From positions 1-8,137 of the forward strand of contig JASHVB010000871.1 of the NCBI GenBank assembly GCA_030039695.1: a stretch of DNA of 8,137 nucleotides, in the 5' to 3' direction. The position numbers and the translations under genes are program-made. This document shows, piece after piece, positions 5,169 through 8,137 of the stretch. Position 1 is the stretch's first letter, and every line of letters starts with the position of its first letter. The DNA comes from Acetobacteraceae bacterium. Lineage in GTDB: Bacteria > Pseudomonadota > Alphaproteobacteria > Acetobacterales > Acetobacteraceae. Under the pieces are notes generated by a model, which worked only from the letters and a program-made list of their open reading frames with translations, was not told the origin of the DNA and did no database searches.

Positions 5169-5684
5169 ATGGAGTGGGCCGAGGACACGATCATCAGGTT
5201 GCGGGCGCTCTGGGCGGAGGGCCACTCTACCGCCGAAATTGGCCGCCGGCTCGGCGTGTCCAAGAACGCCGTGGTTGGTAAGGCACACCGGCTGGACCTG
5301 AGCGCCCGGCCGTCTCCGATCCGCCGCGAAGGTGCGGGCGGAACGTCGCAGCGCGCGCCCGTTCGGCGCGTCGCCGGTCCGACGCTGCCGCCGCTGGCCT
5401 GCACTGGCATTGGTGCGACACCGGCTCAGCCGGCGCCGCGCCCGATGGCAGCCGCCGTCAGTGCCGCGCCACGGTCGGTTCCAGTGCCTCCGCCACGCGA
5501 GGCGGCGCCTCCGCCGCCACGCCCCTATGGCCGCGTCATCACCTGTTGCTGGCCGATCGGCGAGCCAGGCACCCGCAGCTTCCGTTTCTGCGACGCCGAG
5601 TCGGTGCCGGGAAAGCCGTACTGCGCAGAGCACGCGCAACTCGCCTACGTGAAAGTGCGCGACCGCCGCGACGACGCCGCCTGA
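5169..5684 (+). CDS. gcrA: GcrA-family cell-cycle transcriptional regulator
   Basis: This 171-residue protein is a GcrA homologue, an alphaproteobacterial factor that binds sigma-70 holoenzyme and DNA at CcrM-methylated GANTC promoters to drive cell-cycle genes. The N-terminal helix-turn-helix (residues 1-45) shows the family pattern: W3, LRALWAEGHSTAEIGRRLG (11-29), NAVVGKAHRL (33-42). Residues 48-121 are a Pro/Ala/Arg-rich linker without clear structure. The C-terminal sigma-interacting domain has CCWPIGEPGT (126-135), FRFCD (138-142) and PYCAEHAQLAYV (150-161), with C127, C141, C152 and H155 conserved. The length is in the normal range, about 160-175. The ATG has a strong ribosome binding site, and the frame upstream lacks family sequence. 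Its leader carries two GANTC sites and a dyad, suggesting feedback or methylation control. It converges with a pseudogene 4 bases after its stop. Confidence 0.95.
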   Translation: MEWAEDTIIRLRALWAEGHSTAEIGRRLGVSKNAVVGKAHRLDLSARPSPIRREGAGGTSQRAPVRRVAGPTLPPLACTGIGATPAQPAPRPMAAAVSAAPRSVPVPPPREAAPPPPRPYGRVITCCWPIGEPGTRSFRFCDAESVPGKPYCAEHAQLAYVKVRDRRDDAA

Positions 5685-5700
5685 GCCGTCAGCTGTCGGC
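5685..5700. repeat. Imperfect 16-base palindrome between convergent genes
   Basis: GCCGTCAGCTGTCGGC is a palindrome with one T/T mismatch. It begins just after the gcrA TGA and covers the TCA that is the terminal stop of the opposite-strand pseudogene. It could form a short GCCG/CGGC stem, but no T run follows on either strand, so terminator activity is doubtful. Confidence 0.35.
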
Positions 5701-6223
5701 GACGATGCGGATCGCCCTCGGTGTTGCCGCCAGGAGCTGCTCGCGTGATGACAGCTGGCCCGGAACGATTTGGCCGTAGTTGGGATGGCCGGTCACGCCG
5801 ATTTCACCGACCGGCGGTCACCAGATGCGCACAAGGCTCCAGTCGTTGTCGGGCGACACGTCGATCACTGGCCGGCTATCCCGGCTGACCGACGGTGACA
5901 CGGTGGTGCACCCAATTCGCCCGGGTCACCAGGGTGTGCCGCGTCGACACAAGACGCGAGATCACGGCGGCATGACCGTCGGGCAGCGCGACCGAACGGC
6001 GCAATACCAGGATGCCGCCGACCTCAGGTGTCCGCAGCCTGAGGTGGCGGCCGGTGGCTTGTCCCGATAGCCTTACGCCGCTCAGAGCGCGGGCGAATGA
6101 TGTGCATTCTGCCTTGACGCTGCTGCCTGCGTGGCCGCCCACATCGGCGCCCGCGATTGGCATGTGAGACTCGCAAGCCAACAGGGTCGGCACGCGGGCC
6201 AGCAGAATCGAAGCGTGCAGCAT
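5689..6223 (-). pseudogene. Broken CHAP-domain cell-wall hydrolase (cysteine amidase/endopeptidase)
   Basis: Two minus-strand frames join into one CHAP-domain protein, a family of cysteine peptidoglycan amidases or endopeptidases. Starting at the ATG at 6223, the first frame gives an N-terminus with an LLAC lipobox-like motif, then ECTSFARALSGVRLSG (catalytic Cys, residue 40), TPEVGGILVLRRS, PDGHAAVISRLVS (catalytic His, residue 84) and LVTRANWVHHRVTV, and stops at a TAG (5876-5878). The other frame continues with PVIDVSPDNDWSLVRIW, hits a TGA (5818-5820) where the family usually has a second Trp, then PPVGEIGVTGHPNYG and runs to a TGA at 5689. About ten residues expected between SGQ and TGR, around a Trp pair, are also missing. 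The junction carries AGCCGG twice, separated by GAT, suggesting a small duplication/insertion. Three lesions argue against sequencing error alone. The start codon is uncertain because its Shine-Dalgarno is poor. It lies downstream of and in the same direction as the two-component genes. Confidence 0.75.
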
Positions 6224-6357
6224 CGTCCTTTCTCGGAGGCACTTGCAGCCTCACTATCGAGGGAAAGATGCAGAAAGCACAATAAGTCGTTGATCGACCA
6301 GTGGCCTCGGGCCATTGCTCTGCGGCAGGCGTCTGCTCGGACACGTCCAACGCGCGG

Positions 6358-7713
6358 CTAAGCCGGTAGCGTCACGATCGCCTTCGCACCGCCCGTCGGC
6401 CTGTTGGTCAGCACGACGTCGCCGCCGTGCGCCCGCAGAATGTTGCGGGCTATCGGCAGCCCCAGGCCAACGCCACCAGTCTCGCGGCTGCGGCTCGGCT
6501 CGCCACGATGGAACGGTTCGAAGACCCGCTCGAGTTCGTGCGGCGCGATGCCCGGGCCGGAGTCCTCGATCTCTACGGTGACCATCGTGCCCGCCGCACC
6601 GACCGATACCGGCGGTACCAGCCGCACCGTCGCACCGCCCGCGTACTGCACCGCGTTTGACACCAGGTTGGCCAGAGCGCGCTTTAGCGCCATCGGGCGC
6701 GCGCGCACCGTCACATGCGCGGGACCCTCATAGGACAGTCGGTCGACAACCGATGGCTGTGCGTCGCCCGTCTCGTCGAGCAGCGTGCGAAGCAACTCGG
6801 CGAGGTCCAGCGGGTACACCGGTTCGGTCGCGGCAGCGTCGCGGCCGAACGCCAGGGTCGCGGAGACCATCGCTTCGAGCTCTTCCAGATCTGCCAGCAT
6901 CTTGTTGCGCTGCTCGTCGTCTTCGATGAACTCAGTGCGCAGTTTCAGCCTGGTGATCGGCGTACGCAGGTCGTGGCCGATCGCGGTCAATAACTCGGTG
7001 CGATCCTGTACGAAGCGGCGAATGCGCGCCGCCATGGTGTTGAATGCCACCGCAGCGGTAGCGACCTCCGAGGGGCCGTCCTCCGGCAACGGTGGCGCGT
7101 TCACGTCGCGTCCTAGCGCCTCGGCGGCGGCGGCCAGCGTGCGCACCGGTGCGGTCAGCCGTCGCACCGCCCACAGCGTGAGCACCGCCGCCGCCAGTGT
7201 CATGAGCGCGAAGGCCGTCAGGAAGGTGGGCGAGTGCCACGGTCGGATCGGCTCGGCCGCCACATCCACGTTGAGCCACTGGCCTCCGTCCGGCAGCCGC
7301 ATGCCGATCACGATACGGTGCCACTCCAGCCCACCCAGGATCTGCAGTTCCTGCCAACGCAGCTTGAGCGGCACGCCAACGAAATTCATGCTGACACGCA
7401 GCAGCCGCTGGGCCGGGATGGGCATTGCTGGCAGGTCGGCGGTCGGCGGCGAGTTGCTGAGCTCGGCTGTCAGACCGGGACCGCGATGCAGCTCGGTCAG
7501 CACCGCTTCACGCTGAGAAGGGTCGGTCAGGACGATGGTGCGGTAGAGACCGACCACGCGTGCGGCGATGTTGCGGGTCTCCGCGAGGCGTTGCACGTCA
7601 ATGCGATCGAGGGCATGGATCGTCAGACCGGCAACCTGGACGATCGCCAGCCCGACAAGCAGCACCAGCGCCGTCCGCGCTGCCAGGCTGCGCGGCCATA
7701 GGCGGAAGTTCAC
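6358..7713 (-). CDS. EnvZ-like sensor histidine kinase
   Basis: This 451-residue inner-membrane kinase senses a signal in the periplasm and passes phosphate to the response regulator encoded just upstream. In order: transmembrane helix 1 (about 12-33), a periplasmic loop of about 130 residues (34-162) with no domain I recognise, transmembrane helix 2 (163-183), HAMP linker (184-236), and a HisKA dimerisation domain with the H-box AIGHDLRTPITRLKL (phospho-accepting H247). The ATP-binding domain has N-box ANLVSNAVQYA (N349, N353), G1 DSGPGI (384-389), F-box FEPFHRG (398-404) and G2 GVGLGL (414-419). All catalytic motifs are intact and the H-box is of the OmpR-partner type. The start is GTG at 7713, overlapping the regulator stop by four bases, so the two are translationally coupled. 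Length matches the EnvZ group. The signal is unknown; a CHAP hydrolase pseudogene lies downstream. Confidence 0.95.
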   Translation of the reverse strand: MNFRLWPRSLAARTALVLLVGLAIVQVAGLTIHALDRIDVQRLAETRNIAARVVGLYRTIVLTDPSQREAVLTELHRGPGLTAELSNSPPTADLPAMPIPAQRLLRVSMNFVGVPLKLRWQELQILGGLEWHRIVIGMRLPDGGQWLNVDVAAEPIRPWHSPTFLTAFALMTLAAAVLTLWAVRRLTAPVRTLAAAAEALGRDVNAPPLPEDGPSEVATAAVAFNTMAARIRRFVQDRTELLTAIGHDLRTPITRLKLRTEFIEDDEQRNKMLADLEELEAMVSATLAFGRDAAATEPVYPLDLAELLRTLLDETGDAQPSVVDRLSYEGPAHVTVRARPMALKRALANLVSNAVQYAGGATVRLVPPVSVGAAGTMVTVEIEDSGPGIAPHELERVFEPFHRGEPSRSRETGGVGLGLPIARNILRAHGGDVVLTNRPTGGAKAIVTLPA

Positions 7714-8137
7714 ACGCGCTCCACGGTCGCGGCCAGTACGTAGCCGCCGCCGCGCACAGTCTTGATGAGCTGGGCGTTGCGCCCATCATCCTCCAGCTTG
7801 CGGCGCAAGCGCGAGATGGCGACGTCGATCGCCCGGTCGAACGGTCCGGCCTGCCGGCCGCGGAGCAGGTCGAGCAGCATGTCGCGGGTCAGTACGCGAT
7901 TGGCGCGTTCGACGAGAGCGACGAGCAAGTCGTATTCGCCGCCGGTCAGGGCCACCTCCACGTTGTCGGGATTGAGCAGGCGGCGGCGGGCCGGCTCCAG
8001 GGTCCAGCCAGCGAAGTGCAGCGCCCGCGCGGTGGCGTCAGCGCGTGGCCCCACAGAATCGCCGGTGCGCCGCAGCACGGCGCGTATGCGGGCGAGCAGC
8101 TCGCGCGGATTGAACGGCTTCGGCACGTAATCGTCGG
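7710..8137 (-). CDS. OmpR/PhoB-family response regulator, N-terminus cut by the window end
   Basis: This is the C-terminal 142 residues of a DNA-binding response regulator. The fragment begins inside the receiver domain at DDYVPKPFNPRELLARIRAVLRR, holding the conserved Lys-Pro of the receiver switch; the phospho-accepting Asp lies outside the window. A linker of about 20 residues leads to a winged-helix Trans_reg_C domain: LTGGEYDLLVALVERANRVLTRDMLLDLL, the recognition helix region with DRAIDVAISRLRRKLED, and the wing TVRGGGYVLA. The frame is open to the last base, so the GTG at 8126 is an internal valine, not a start. About 95-100 residues are missing from a usual 235-245. The stop overlaps the kinase GTG, showing a cognate pair. 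The regulated genes cannot be told from the sequence. Confidence 0.94.
   Translation of the reverse strand, partial: DDYVPKPFNPRELLARIRAVLRRTGDSVGPRADATARALHFAGWTLEPARRRLLNPDNVEVALTGGEYDLLVALVERANRVLTRDMLLDLLRGRQAGPFDRAIDVAISRLRRKLEDDGRNAQLIKTVRGGGYVLAATVERV

Noticed and set aside
5690..5757. Inverted repeat CAGCTGTC (5690-5697) with GACAGCTG (5750-5757)
   Set aside because: The arms are 8 bases but 50 bases apart and inside decayed coding sequence; a chance or relic origin is likelier than a function.
5780..6070. Plus-strand open frame after gcrA
   Set aside because: It is antisense to the CHAP pseudogene; the opposite strand gives clear family motifs and this one gives none.
6785..7516. 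Plus-strand 243-codon open frame inside the kinase
   Set aside because: It is fully antisense to the histidine kinase, Ser/Arg-rich and without family features.
1..8137. CRISPR arrays, tRNA or rRNA genes, phage attachment sites
   Set aside because: No regularly spaced direct repeats, cloverleaf-like sequence or conserved rRNA stretches were seen on reading both strands.

Overview
The window is GC-rich, densely coding bacterial DNA. A GcrA-family cell-cycle regulator, an NDUFA12-type complex I accessory subunit and a DUF2155 protein together point to an alphaproteobacterium. The overall look resembles Rhodospirillales/Acetobacteraceae; that lower rank is a guess. No RNA gene, CRISPR array or intact mobile element was seen.

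Left part (1-3858, + strand): the window opens inside a peptide/nickel-type ABC transporter substrate-binding protein. It is followed by a compact gene string: NDUFA12 homologue, MlaD-like MCE-domain protein, a 72-residue protein of unknown function, a signal-peptide-bearing DUF2155 protein with a long proline-rich linker, and trehalose-6-phosphate phosphatase (otsB). The last four are joined by three consecutive 4-base ATGA stop/start overlaps, so they look translationally coupled. The string links a respiratory-complex subunit, an envelope lipid-transport component, an exported protein and trehalose metabolism.

Middle part (3859-5684, + strand): after otsB lies about 670 bases without an intact gene. 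It holds a decayed TnpB (IS200/IS605-type OrfB) C-terminus, broken by a frameshift, and several hairpins. Next come a small protein made of an exact 42-residue tetratricopeptide repeat, a stem-loop that may be its terminator, and gcrA. The leader of gcrA carries two back-to-back GANTC sites abutting a perfect 14-base dyad that overlaps a plausible -35 element. This is the most interesting regulatory structure in the window.

Right part (5689-8137, - strand): a two-component system reads leftward, with an OmpR-type response regulator (cut by the window end) overlapping its EnvZ-like sensor kinase by 4 bases. Downstream of the kinase is an apparently unannotated pseudogene of a secreted or lipoprotein CHAP-domain cell-wall hydrolase. 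It can be recognised only by joining two reading frames, and it also carries a premature TGA. It converges on gcrA with only 4 bases between the two stop codons.

No convincing new multi-gene system was found. The best leads are the GANTC/dyad module before gcrA, the CHAP pseudogene next to the two-component system, and the overlapping NDUFA12-mlaD-orf-DUF2155-otsB string.
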